Below, in pieces: positions 33,310-41,366 of a DNA stretch of 55,885 nucleotides. The position numbers and the translations under genes are program-made. The notes under the pieces were generated by a model. That model searched no databases, had not been told where the DNA came from, and saw nothing but the letters and a program-made list of their open reading frames with translations. Within the stretch, counting starts at the first letter, position 1; the number at the start of each line of letters is the position of its first letter. The DNA comes from Lachnospiraceae bacterium (lineage in GTDB: Bacteria > Bacillota > Clostridia > Lachnospirales > Lachnospiraceae), in the NCBI GenBank assembly GCA_021202075.1, contig JAJQDT010000030.1, positions 3,413-59,297 on the forward strand, read 5' to 3'.

Positions 33310-34629
33310 ATGGACATATTTGAATATGCACGGATGAAAGCCATGCAGGAGGATGCGCCGCTGGCGTCGCGGATACGCCCGCGGACGCTGGAGGAGATTG
33401 TCGGGCAGCAGCATATCATCGGGAAGGATAAAATGCTGTACCGGGCGATTATGGCGGACAAGCTGAGCTCCCTGATTTTTTACGGGCCGCCGGGGACCGG
33501 CAAGACGACGATTGCCAAGGTCATCGCGAATACCACGAAGGCGGAGTTTACGCAGATCAATGCGACGGTGGCCGGGAAAAAGGATATGGAAGAGGTCGTG
33601 AAGACGGCGAAGGAAATCCTTGGCATGTACGGGAAACGGACGATTCTGTTCGTGGATGAGATTCACCGATTTAATAAGAGCCAGCAGGATTATCTGCTGC
33701 CGTTTGTGGAGGATGGCACGCTGATTCTGATTGGGGCGACGACGGAGAATCCATATTTTGAGGTCAATGGGGCGCTGCTTTCGCGGTCGGTGATATTTGA
33801 GCTGAAGCCGCTGGAAAAGGAGGACATCCGCACGCTGATCCGGCGCGCGATTTCGGACGAGGAGCGCGGGATGGGCGCTTATAATGCCGTGATTGACGCG
33901 GATGCGGAGGCGTTCCTCGCGGACATGGCAGACGGCGACGCGCGGCAGGCGCTCAATGCAGTGGAGCTGGGCGTGCTGACGACGGCTCCGGGAGCGGACG
34001 GGAAAATCCGGATCACACTGGAGGTGGCGTCGGAGTGTATTCAGAAGCGGGTCGTCCGCTACGATAAGGATGGGGACGGCCATTATGATGTCATTTCCGC
34101 GTTTATTAAGAGTATGCGCGGCTCTGACCCGGACGCGGCGGTTTATTATCTGGCGCGGATGCTTTATGCGGGAGAGAGTGTGACGTTCATTGCGCGGCGC
34201 ATCATGATCTGCGCGTCCGAGGACGTCGGGAACGCCGATCCGCAGGCACTGCAGGTGGCAGTCGCGGCTTCCCAGGCGGTGGAGCGCGTCGGGATGCCGG
34301 AGGCGCAGCTGATTCTGGCCCAGGCGGCTTTGTATATCGCCTGTGCGCCCAAGAGCAATTCCGCGACCAACGCGATTTTTGACGCGATGGAAGCGGTAAA
34401 ACAAATGCCCGCTGCCGTGCCGCCCCATCTGCAGGATGCGCATTACAAAGGGGCGGCAAAGCTCGGGCACGGGGTCGGGTACGAGTATGCGCATGACTGT
34501 CCGAAGCACTTTTCACGGCAGCAGTATCTGCCGGATTCCCTGAAGAACCGGAGGTTTTACGAGCCATCGGAGAACGGCTATGAGCAGACCATCCGGAAGT
34601 ATCTCGACTGGATCCATGAGGAAAATTAA
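33310..34629 (+). CDS. rarA: Replication-associated recombination protein A (MgsA/RarA AAA+ ATPase)
   Basis: A 439-residue clamp-loader-like ATPase that acts at stalled replication forks. RPRTLEEIVGQQHIIG near residue 24, Walker [10 protein letters not shown] near 58, Walker B ILFVDEIHRFNKSQQD near 113, sensor 1 LIGATTENPYFEVN and SRSVIFELKPL are all RarA-type. The C-terminal MgsA domain contains YDVISAFIKSMRGSDPDAAVYYLARML, ASEDVGNADPQAL and HLQDAHYKGAAKLGHG. Length is normal. It converges on the manganese exporter gene, overlapping it by four bases tail to tail. Confidence 0.95.
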   Translation: MDIFEYARMKAMQEDAPLASRIRPRTLEEIVGQQHIIGKDKMLYRAIMADKLSSLIFYGPPGTGKTTIAKVIANTTKAEFTQINATVAGKKDMEEVVKTAKEILGMYGKRTILFVDEIHRFNKSQQDYLLPFVEDGTLILIGATTENPYFEVNGALLSRSVIFELKPLEKEDIRTLIRRAISDEERGMGAYNAVIDADAEAFLADMADGDARQALNAVELGVLTTAPGADGKIRITLEVASECIQKRVVRYDKDGDGHYDVISAFIKSMRGSDPDAAVYYLARMLYAGESVTFIARRIMICASEDVGNADPQALQVAVAASQAVERVGMPEAQLILAQAALYIACAPKSNSATNAIFDAMEAVKQMPAAVPPHLQDAHYKGAAKLGHGVGYEYAHDCPKHFSRQQYLPDSLKNRRFYEPSENGYEQTIRKYLDWIHEEN

Positions 34630-35297
34630 CAGACTGCCTTATGTTTCCGCCACGTACAGACACACAGCACCGCAAACAGTGCGGCGGCTCCTCCGGCGAC
34701 AGCCCAGGGCAGAATTCCTGCGGTCAGAAGACAGACGCCGTCGTGCATGGTGGTAAAGCCGAAGAACGCAAAAATCACGAAGGCCAGCTTATCCAGAAAG
34801 CCAGCGGGCATTTTGCTTTCAATCAGGTGGCCGACCATCATTCCGATCAGGTCGGCGGCAAACAGGCCGATGGAACAGGCGAGCCAGATGAGGATTGCGT
34901 TTGAGGCGCCCTCGCTGGCTGCAAAGGTAATGGCAGTCAGCTGTGTTTTGTCGCCCAGCTCGGCGAGGAAAAATGTGCCGAAAACTGTCAGGATCGGAAA
35001 TCTGGAATCTTTGGTTTTTTCTTCTTCCTCTCCTTCCTCGACCTTGCGCAGAGTTGTCCAGGCAAAGTAGAAGAACGCCAGTGCCGCCACGATTTTAATC
35101 AGCCAGGTCGGCACGAAATTGCTGATGATGGCGCCGAGCCCGACCGCGATCGCGTTCAGGGCCAGAATCGAAGTGGCCGAGCCGATGAGAATGTCGCGCA
35201 GCTTGTACCGGGAGGTCATGGCAATCATCAGAAGCTGTGTCTTATCGCCCATCTCGGCGATAAACATGGTGAAGAGAATCTGGAAAAAAAGTAGCAT
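34626..35297 (-). CDS. UPF0016/TMEM165-family manganese exporter
   Basis: A 223-residue membrane protein with the two inverted family motifs, AEMGDKTQLLMIA near residue 14 and AELGDKTQLTAIT near residue 115, and about six membrane segments. A charged loop EEGEEEEKTKD separates the two halves. Family members export Mn2+ (MneA in Vibrio; GDT1/TMEM165 elsewhere). The upstream leader carries a probable yybP-ykoY manganese riboswitch, which supports this role independently. The AAAGGAG ribosome site precedes the ATG. Its 3' end overlaps the end of rarA. Confidence 0.92.
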   Translation of the reverse strand: MLLFFQILFTMFIAEMGDKTQLLMIAMTSRYKLRDILIGSATSILALNAIAVGLGAIISNFVPTWLIKIVAALAFFYFAWTTLRKVEEGEEEEKTKDSRFPILTVFGTFFLAELGDKTQLTAITFAASEGASNAILIWLACSIGLFAADLIGMMVGHLIESKMPAGFLDKLAFVIFAFFGFTTMHDGVCLLTAGILPWAVAGGAAALFAVLCVCTWRKHKAVC

Positions 35298-35404
35298 CAG
35301 GAATCTCCTTTCTGGGAAAATGAGCCGCCGGGTATGTATGCTGCGAGGGATTTTTGCTCACAAAAAAAGTAAAAAAGGGCGGCTGTTTTGTTTTGCTGCC
35401 CATA

Positions 35405-35645
35405 AAAAAACCCATGTATGGCAGCAGGTAGCAGTACCATACATGAGTCTCGTTATTTCATACAAGCCAGATCGGAAAGGGCAGCAGTCCGATGAATGCA
35501 CGGATGCCCCGGGAAGATCAGTATGTTGACTTGCAACATCATTTTAAAATCTTAAAAAAATATTTCCTGAAAGATTCTTTTAAAAATCTCTTTTAAAAAA
35601 TTTCTTTTAAAAATTCTTAAAAGGATGTCAACTACTCCCTCATGC
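35405..35645 (-). ncRNA. Probable yybP-ykoY (Mn2+) riboswitch
   Basis: Read on the minus strand: GAGGGAGTAGTTGACATCC (5' conserved segment), an AT-rich variable arm, GTCAACATACTGATCTTCCC, then AACGAGACTCATGTATGGTA and CTGCTACCTGCTGCC (3' conserved segment). The end forms a terminator, CATGTATGG/CCATACATG with a TTTTTTT tail (35404-35446). This order (GGGAGTAG ... ACTGCTACCT) is the yybP-ykoY pattern, a Mn2+-sensing ON switch found before Mn exporters, which is what follows. The AT-rich arm is unusually large. Confidence 0.78.
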
Positions 35646-35835
35646 ATATGCCGCATATCTGAAAAAAGATACGCGCTCATTTCGCTCTAAGATAGCATGT
35701 TTTTGAGCCAGGCGCAACCCCCGAAATTATAAAAACCTGCAAAAAATTTACCGCTTCCAATAAAAAAACAAAGTCTTAAAAGTTTGTAAAATATCCATAA
35801 AGTGCCATTTTTCGGGTTTGGAGTATGGTATAATG
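35646..35835. other. Spacer with the start region of the riboswitch transcript
   Basis: About 190 bases with no gene. It should contain the minus-strand promoter of the manganese exporter; an AT-rich run with several poly-A tracts (35725-35800) is present, but I cannot fix the boxes. Confidence 0.35.
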
Positions 35836-35965
35836 AGAGCCGCGCAACTGAGAATCGCTTCGCGATTGTATATCTCGTACGAAGTGCGGGATGCCACCCC
35901 GGCGAGGGGGGCGCGGCCTTCGTCCATACTCGCTGTGCGAGTATGGACATGCTATAATGAGAGCC
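35836..35965 (+). repeat. GGATGCCACCCGGCGAGGG-family repeat, copy 2
   Basis: Starts GAGCCGCGCAACTGAGAATC, then the AATCGCTTCGCGATT hairpin, the core around GGGATGCCACCCCGGCGAGG (35889 on), GCGCGGCC, and a GTCCATACTCG/CGAGTATGGAC hairpin (35924-35949). It ends with TATAATGAGAGCC, like its own beginning. It is about 85 percent the same as the inverse of 44385-44530. It lies directly upstream of the ABC/FtsX gene and could carry its promoter (TATAAT at 35954). Confidence 0.75.
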
Positions 35966-36000
35966 ACAAACAGGCATTTGCGATAGAAGGTGGAATGGGA

Positions 36001-39000
36001 ATGCTTCAGGTTCAGCATATATGTAAGGAGTACCGGACGGGAAGCCTGGTGCAGAAGGCGCTGGATGACGTCAGTCTGAATCTCAGGGACAATGAATTTG
36101 TGGCGATTCTGGGGCCGAGCGGCTCCGGGAAGACGACGCTTTTGAATATCATCGGCGGCCTGGACCAGTATGACAGCGGCGATTTGATTATCAACGGGAT
36201 TTCGACCAAAAAATATAAGGACAGGGACTGGGACTCGTACCGGAACCATACGATCGGCTTTGTGTTTCAGAGCTACAACCTGATTCCGCATCAGACACTG
36301 CTTTCGAATGTGGAGCTGGCACTGACCATTTCCGGCATCGGCAAGTCGGAGCGGCGGAAGCGCGCGAAGAAGGCTCTGGATCAGGTCGGACTTCTGGATC
36401 AGGCCGGAAAAAAGCCGAATCAGCTCTCCGGCGGGCAGATGCAGCGTGTGGCGATCGCGCGGGCGCTGGTGAACAATCCGGATATTCTGCTGGCGGACGA
36501 GCCGACCGGCGCGCTGGATACGGATACGAGCGTGCAGGTCATGGATCTGCTGAAGGAGGTGGCGCGAGATCGCCTGGTGGTGATGGTGACGCACAATCCG
36601 GAGCTCGCCGAACAGTACGCGACCCGTATCGTGAATCTGCGCGACGGGAAAATCCGCTCGGATACGGACCCCTTCGTGGTGGATGAGACTCTGGCGGCGC
36701 CGCCGGTGCACAAGAATATGGGAAAATCCTCCATGTCTCTGGGAATGTCGGTGGCGCTGAGCTTTAATAACCTGCGCACAAAAAAGGCGCGGACGATTCT
36801 GACGTCCTTTGCCGGTTCGATCGGAATTATCGGCATCGCGCTGATCCTGTCGCTCTCGACGGGGGTGAACGAATACATTGCGTCGGTTGAGGAGGAGACT
36901 CTTTCCGGTTACCCGCTGGAGATTACGAGTACCGGCTTTGATATTTCCTCCCTGCTGACAGGGACACTGTCTTCCGGGAGCAGCTTGGAGGCGAAGCTGG
37001 AGGATTCGGATGCGGAAAACCTGTTGATGGCTGACGCGGGTTCGGGTGATGCGGAAGGGACACAGGCCGGTACTGATCCGGACGATTCGGAACCTGCACA
37101 GGCAGGAGCGGATTCGGACGGTGTGCCGGGTGTTCTGGTCGCGCGGGCGGCTTCTGAAGATACGGAGGAGGAAACTACAGCGGCGGCGGATGAAGCGGAA
37201 GCTGCCGATGCAGACACAGAGGGTGAAGAAGCGGCAGCCGCTACTGACACAGAGGGCGAAGAAACGACCGCTGTCGCAGATACAGAGGGGGAAGAAGCGT
37301 CTGCCACCGCAGATACAGAAGAGAAAGAATCCGCCAACAATGAAAGCGAAGAGACCATAACGGACGATGAGGAAAAAGCAGCCGCGGCCGACGATACGGA
37401 GAGCGAGACCGACACGGATGATTCTTCCCGGAGGATCAACGTCATCCAGATGATTTCGGCGATGTTTTCGACGACGGACGCGAACGACCTGGCATCCCTG
37501 AAAACCTGGCTGGACAGCGGGGAGAGCGGCATGGAGGAGTATGTGAACGCGATTGAGTACAGTTACGATATAGTGCCGCAGATTTACCGGATCGGTGGAG
37601 ACACCGTCCGGCAGGTGCACCCGGATTCCTCGTTCAGCTCGATGGGCTTCGGATCGTCGGCATCGTCGAGCAGCCTGCTTTCTTCGATGATGAGCACGGA
37701 TGTGTTTTACCAGCTGCCGCAGACGGAGAAGCTTTATAAGGAGTCGTATGAGGTGAAGGCGGGCCGGTGGCCGGAGAATGAGGATGAGCTGGTGCTGGTT
37801 CTCAACTCGGACGGAAGCATAAGTGATTTCCTGCTGTATACTCTGGGGCTTCGCGACGCGGCGGAGTTAGATGAGATGGTGCAGCAGTTTGTGGATGGAG
37901 GGAGCGTGGAGACGCCGGATAACATCGGCTCCTATTATTACGACGATGTGCTTGGCACGACGTTCCGGCTGGTCAGCTCCACGGACTATTATGAGTACGA
38001 TGAGGAATATGGTCTGTGGACGGACAAATCCGGCAATGAGGAGTATATGAAGGAGCTGGTGGAGAACGGGGAGGAGCTGACCATTGTCGGCATCATCCAG
38101 GCGGCGGATGGCTCCGACAGCTCGATCCTGAGCTCCGGCATTTACTATACCTCTGATCTGATTACGCATGTGGCTGAGGTGGCTGCAAAGAGTGATATTG
38201 TGCAGAGCCAGCTGGCGGATCCGGATACGAACGTATTTACCGGCGAGCCGTTTGAGACGGAGGAAGAAGAGGAAGGGTTTGACCTGGCTTCGCTGGTCCA
38301 GATCGATGAGGACGCGCTTTCGGATGCGTTTGACATTGACACAAGTGCGCTCTCAAGCGCGTTTTCCGGCGCGTTTGATGTCTCCTCGTTCGATGTTGAT
38401 CTTGGCTCGATGAATCTGTCCGATCTGGTGGATCTGAGCGATCTTTCCATCACGCTGCCGGATATGCCCGATATGAGTATGTCGGACCTGATGGGAAGTA
38501 TTACGATCGACGCCTCCGCTGTAGATCTGACGGCTCTTTCGACAAGCCTGCTGACCGGATTTGAGACCTATGCGCAGGAATCGACCGGTATGGACTACAG
38601 CAAGCTGACGGATTATTTTATGGAATACCTGTTTACGGACGGGGCGCAGACCATTTTCAGAGAGGCCGTTGTGGAAATGATGGGCTCCGGTGCGGACGTC
38701 ACGGTGAATACCGATCAGATCAGCTCTCTGGCGACGGATCTGATGAACGGATATCTGAGCTACGCGCTGGCAAATGGCGGCATTTTCTCAGGAAGCACTT
38801 CCACAGATTCTTCTGATTCTGCGGGTTCCCTTTCGGACGCCGCGGATGCGCTCTCTGACGCCGCGGACTCGGCCCAGGATACAGCAAATTCGCTGATGAA
38901 TTCCGTGACTGCGTATTTGTATACGGAGGAGGCCCAGACCCTGATGCAGAACTGGCTCACGGAAAATATTCAGGTCAATAACCAGACGAACGTCACTTCG

Positions 39001-40107
39001 GAGCAGATTCAGACGCTTGTCACGAACCTGATAGCGGGATATGACGCTTATGCGGCAGAGAAGGGCTATCCGGAAATGAACAGCATGGGGGCGTTGTTTA
39101 TGGAATACCTCGGAACGGACTCCGCAACGGCCATGCTCACGGAGGCCGCCATGCAGATGGTGGATATGGATGCGCTCGAGGAACAGATCGCTTCCTCGAT
39201 TGAGACCTACATGAGTGAAGCGATGGCTTCCTATGGCGAGACGCTCGCCGCATCCCTGGAGGAGCAGATTTCAGCGGCAATGACGGATGTGATGTCGCAG
39301 GTGACGGATCAGATCACAGCGCAGATGCAGTCGGCCATGGCGGGCATGAGCGCACAGATCGGCAGTTCCCTGACGAGTGCGTTCGGCATTGACGGGGAAG
39401 CGTTTATGGAGGCATTTTCGTTTGACATGGACAGCGACGATCTGACGGAAATGCTGGTGTCGCTCAGCTCCATGAGCAGCGCGGATTATGAGAGCAATCT
39501 GGAAACCCTCGGCTATGTAGACTTTGACAGTCCGAGTGAGATTGCAATCTATCCGATTGATTTCGAGAGCAAGGAATCGGTCGTGGAAATCCTGGACTAT
39601 TACAATGAGTGGAAGCAGGCGGAGGGGAACGAAGAGCAGGTGATCACGTACACGGATACGGTCGGCACCCTGATGTCTTCCGTGACGGACATTATCAATA
39701 TCATCAGCTACGTACTGATTGCCTTTGTGGCGATTTCCCTGGTCGTTTCTTCCATCATGATCGGCGTCATCACCTATATCAGCGTGCTGGAACGGAAAAA
39801 GGAGATCGGCATCCTGCGCGCCATCGGCGCGTCAAAACGAAATATCTCTGAGGTATTTAACGCGGAGACCGGCATCATCGGCCTCTGCGCCGGCCTGCTT
39901 GGCATCGGTCTTGCGCTGCTGCTGACGATCCCCGGCAACGCCCTGATTCACCATTTTGCGGGCAGCGAGGATGTGAATATGGTGCTCATGCCGCAGTATG
40001 CGATCCTGCTGATCCTGCTCAGTATGTGTCTGACTCTGATCGGAGGGCTTATTCCGTCCGGCAAGGCGTCACGCAGCGACCCGGTGACGGCGCTGCGCAC
40101 GGAGTAA
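36001..40107 (+). CDS. Giant MacB-type ABC transporter: ATPase fused to FtsX-like permease
   Basis: A 1368-residue protein. Residues 1-225 are a LolD/MacB-type ATPase (GPSGSGKTT; LSGGQMQRVAIARAL; DILLADEPTGALDTD). A membrane segment near residue 280 (GSIGIIGIALILSLSTGV) is followed by an extracellular region of some 950 residues, then the FtsX core with three C-terminal membrane segments (ISYVLIAFVAISLVVSSIMIGV; LERKKEIGILRAIGASKRNI; near the end LLILLSMCLTLIGGL). The outer region contains acidic repeats of ADTEGEE type (residues ~395-445), many Ser/Asp stretches and long helices. MacB-type pumps drive extracellular export or signalling; the substrate is unknown. The ATG at 36001 is eight bases after AAGGTGG; the frame back to 35818 runs through a repeat and is rejected. 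Confidence 0.88.
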   Translation: MLQVQHICKEYRTGSLVQKALDDVSLNLRDNEFVAILGPSGSGKTTLLNIIGGLDQYDSGDLIINGISTKKYKDRDWDSYRNHTIGFVFQSYNLIPHQTLLSNVELALTISGIGKSERRKRAKKALDQVGLLDQAGKKPNQLSGGQMQRVAIARALVNNPDILLADEPTGALDTDTSVQVMDLLKEVARDRLVVMVTHNPELAEQYATRIVNLRDGKIRSDTDPFVVDETLAAPPVHKNMGKSSMSLGMSVALSFNNLRTKKARTILTSFAGSIGIIGIALILSLSTGVNEYIASVEEETLSGYPLEITSTGFDISSLLTGTLSSGSSLEAKLEDSDAENLLMADAGSGDAEGTQAGTDPDDSEPAQAGADSDGVPGVLVARAASEDTEEETTAAADEAEAADADTEGEEAAAATDTEGEETTAVADTEGEEASATADTEEKESANNESEETITDDEEKAAAADDTESETDTDDSSRRINVIQMISAMFSTTDANDLASLKTWLDSGESGMEEYVNAIEYSYDIVPQIYRIGGDTVRQVHPDSSFSSMGFGSSASSSSLLSSMMSTDVFYQLPQTEKLYKESYEVKAGRWPENEDELVLVLNSDGSISDFLLYTLGLRDAAELDEMVQQFVDGGSVETPDNIGSYYYDDVLGTTFRLVSSTDYYEYDEEYGLWTDKSGNEEYMKELVENGEELTIVGIIQAADGSDSSILSSGIYYTSDLITHVAEVAAKSDIVQSQLADPDTNVFTGEPFETEEEEEGFDLASLVQIDEDALSDAFDIDTSALSSAFSGAFDVSSFDVDLGSMNLSDLVDLSDLSITLPDMPDMSMSDLMGSITIDASAVDLTALSTSLLTGFETYAQESTGMDYSKLTDYFMEYLFTDGAQTIFREAVVEMMGSGADVTVNTDQISSLATDLMNGYLSYALANGGIFSGSTSTDSSDSAGSLSDAADALSDAADSAQDTANSLMNSVTAYLYTEEAQTLMQNWLTENIQVNNQTNVTSEQIQTLVTNLIAGYDAYAAEKGYPEMNSMGALFMEYLGTDSATAMLTEAAMQMVDMDALEEQIASSIETYMSEAMASYGETLAASLEEQISAAMTDVMSQVTDQITAQMQSAMAGMSAQIGSSLTSAFGIDGEAFMEAFSFDMDSDDLTEMLVSLSSMSSADYESNLETLGYVDFDSPSEIAIYPIDFESKESVVEILDYYNEWKQAEGNEEQVITYTDTVGTLMSSVTDIINIISYVLIAFVAISLVVSSIMIGVITYISVLERKKEIGILRAIGASKRNISEVFNAETGIIGLCAGLLGIGLALLLTIPGNALIHHFAGSEDVNMVLMPQYAILLILLSMCLTLIGGLIPSGKASRSDPVTALRTE

Positions 40108-40117
40108 AGATTTGCTC

Positions 40118-40146
40118 TTGACAGGAAGCCATTCTTGACTTAGAAT
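40118..40146 (+). promoter_or_regulatory. Promoter of the rubrerythrin gene
   Basis: TTGACA (40118-40123), 17 bases, TAGAAT (40141-40146), just after the ABC/FtsX stop. Confidence 0.75.
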
Positions 40147-40150
40147 TTTG

Positions 40151-40200
40151 AAAATACCTCCGGGGTGAGAGAAATGCCAGACACTCGAAAAGGTATTTTT
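40151..40200 (+). terminator. Leader hairpin or terminator before rubrerythrin
   Basis: AAAATACCT (40151-40159) pairs with AGGTATTTTT (40191-40200), with GGGGTGAGAG and ACACTC in the large loop. It could end the ABC transcript, or lie in the leader of the rubrerythrin mRNA as its promoter is just upstream. Confidence 0.55.
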
Positions 40201-40284
40201 GCAGATGAATTATAGTAACGTGGTTTGCCTGTCGGGAAATTGCAATCGTGAACCACAAACAGACACATTGAGGAGGAATGGATT

Positions 40285-40824
40285 ATGAGTAATAAGTATG
40301 CGGGTACACAGACAGAGAAGAACCTTCAGACTGCTTTTTCGGGTGAGTCCGAGGCGAGGAACAAATACACCTTTTTTGCTTCTGTAGCGAAGAAGGAAGG
40401 CTATGAGCAGATTGCGGCTCTTTTCCAGAAAACTGCGGACAATGAAAAGGAACACGCGAAGATGTGGTTCAAGGAGCTCGAGGGCATTGGCGATACAGCG
40501 GCGAACCTGCTGGCAGCGGCAGAGGGCGAGAACTACGAGTGGACCGATATGTATGATGGCTTTGCAAAGACCGCAGAGGAGGAAGGCTTCAAGGCACTTG
40601 CGGCGAAGTTCCGCCTGGTAGCAGCGGTTGAGAAGCATCATGAGGAGCGCTATCGTGCACTGCTGAAGAATGTCGAGATGGCGCAGGTGTTTGAGAAGAG
40701 CGAGGTGAAGGTATGGGAGTGCCGCAACTGCGGGCATATCGTGGTTGGCACGAAGGCTCCGGCAGTATGTCCGACCTGCAACCATCCGCAGAGCTACTTC
40801 GAGGTGTGTGCGGAGAATTATTGA
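40285..40824 (+). CDS. rbr: Rubrerythrin
   Basis: A 179-residue peroxidase that protects anaerobes by reducing hydrogen peroxide. Residues 1-140 are the four-helix di-iron domain, with iron ligands in [20 protein letters not shown] and VEKHHEERY. The C-terminus is a rubredoxin-like FeS4 site, with CRNCGHI and [13 protein letters not shown] giving the four cysteines. Length is normal. An AGGAGG site precedes the ATG. It has its own promoter and is followed by decayed copies of its own 3' end. Confidence 0.96.
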   Translation: MSNKYAGTQTEKNLQTAFSGESEARNKYTFFASVAKKEGYEQIAALFQKTADNEKEHAKMWFKELEGIGDTAANLLAAAEGENYEWTDMYDGFAKTAEEEGFKALAAKFRLVAAVEKHHEERYRALLKNVEMAQVFEKSEVKVWECRNCGHIVVGTKAPAVCPTCNHPQSYFEVCAENY

Positions 40825-40974
40825 TAAGAATGATTCGTAACCATCTACGGAGCCGTTTTGAGGTATGCGTGAAGAACGGTTTATACCATCCGCAGAGTTG
40901 TTTTGAGGTATGTGCGGGGAACGTTTGATAACCGTCCGCAGAACCGCTTTGAGTATGCGCGGAGAACGAATGAT
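40780..40974 (+). repeat. Tandem duplicates of the rubrerythrin 3' end
   Basis: Four units of 45-46 bases: 40780-40825 (the real end), 40839-40884, 40885-40929 and 40930-40974. Each reads like ACCATCCGCAGAGC, TTTGAGGTATGTGCGG, GAAC and TTGAT. Translated, they echo [14 protein letters not shown] as NHLRSRFEVCVKNG, YHPQSCFEVCAGNV and NRPQNRFEYARRTN. All lie beyond the stop codon and include the copied stop region. Confidence 0.88.
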
Positions 40975-41041
40975 CAGGGACTGATCCGGCAGCGATAATT
41001 GCCGCGAATTGTGCTGCGGATGCGCGCCTTGAATGACACAG

Positions 41042-41078
41042 GAAAGGACCGGCTAAGTGCAGCCGGCCCTTTCTTTTT
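41042..41078 (+). terminator. Intrinsic terminator after rubrerythrin
   Basis: GAAAGGACCGGCT pairs with AGCCGGCCCTTTC, then TTTTTAT. A double-hairpin element begins at the end of the T-tract. Confidence 0.85.
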
Positions 41079-41165
41079 ATGCACACGGCCGCGTAAGGAA
41101 TTATTCCGGCTAAAGCCGGACGCGGCCGGCACGGGCGAGTAGGGGACAAGTCTCCCTACTCGATT
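41079..41165 (+). repeat. Terminator-linked double-hairpin element, copy 4
   Basis: Starts ATGCACACGGCCGCG. Hairpin 1 keeps GGCCGCG/CGCGGCC, but the inner stem is CCGGC/GCCGG instead of CCAGC/GCTGG, a compensated pair change. Hairpin 2 is CGAGTAGGG/CCCTACTCG, again exchanged on both sides. The conserved unpaired GTAAGGAATT is kept. Confidence 0.8.
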
Positions 41166-41290
41166 GCACAGGGCTGGGCAAGGCATATCCCATGCGAAGC
41201 GTGGGATGCCACCCGGCGAGGGCTAGACGCGTGCCACTGGCACGCAGCAACCGCGCGGGCGAGTAGGGGATAAATCGCCCTACTCGATTT
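41166..41290 (+). repeat. GGATGCCACCCGGCGAGGG-family repeat, copy 3, nested with a second hairpin-2
   Basis: The core CATATCCCATGCGAAGCGTG followed by GGATGCCACCCGGCGAGGGC is at 41183-41223. It is followed by a GCGTGCCACTGGCACGC hairpin and then a second copy of the neighbouring element's hairpin 2 (CGAGTAGGG 41260-41268/CCCTACTCG 41278-41286, ending CGATT). Two repeat families are therefore combined here, as if one had been inserted into the other with duplication of hairpin 2. No gene is present in 40825-41366. Confidence 0.7.
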
Positions 41291-41366
41291 CCATAGATAT
41301 ATCTTGATTCATTCGCAGCAGCAGTGCGTAATTTCCCGCGCGGGTGTTTTTAAGGGCTATATAGAA

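Noticed and set aside
35818..36000. Sixty-one extra N-terminal codons on the ABC/FtsX protein
   Set aside because: They run through a non-coding repeat, and the ATG at 36001 has a proper ribosome site and the family start.
35776..37620. Minus-strand frame of 614 codons opposite the ABC/FtsX gene
   Set aside because: Low-complexity mirror of the acidic repeats and of the ATPase; no start signal or domain.
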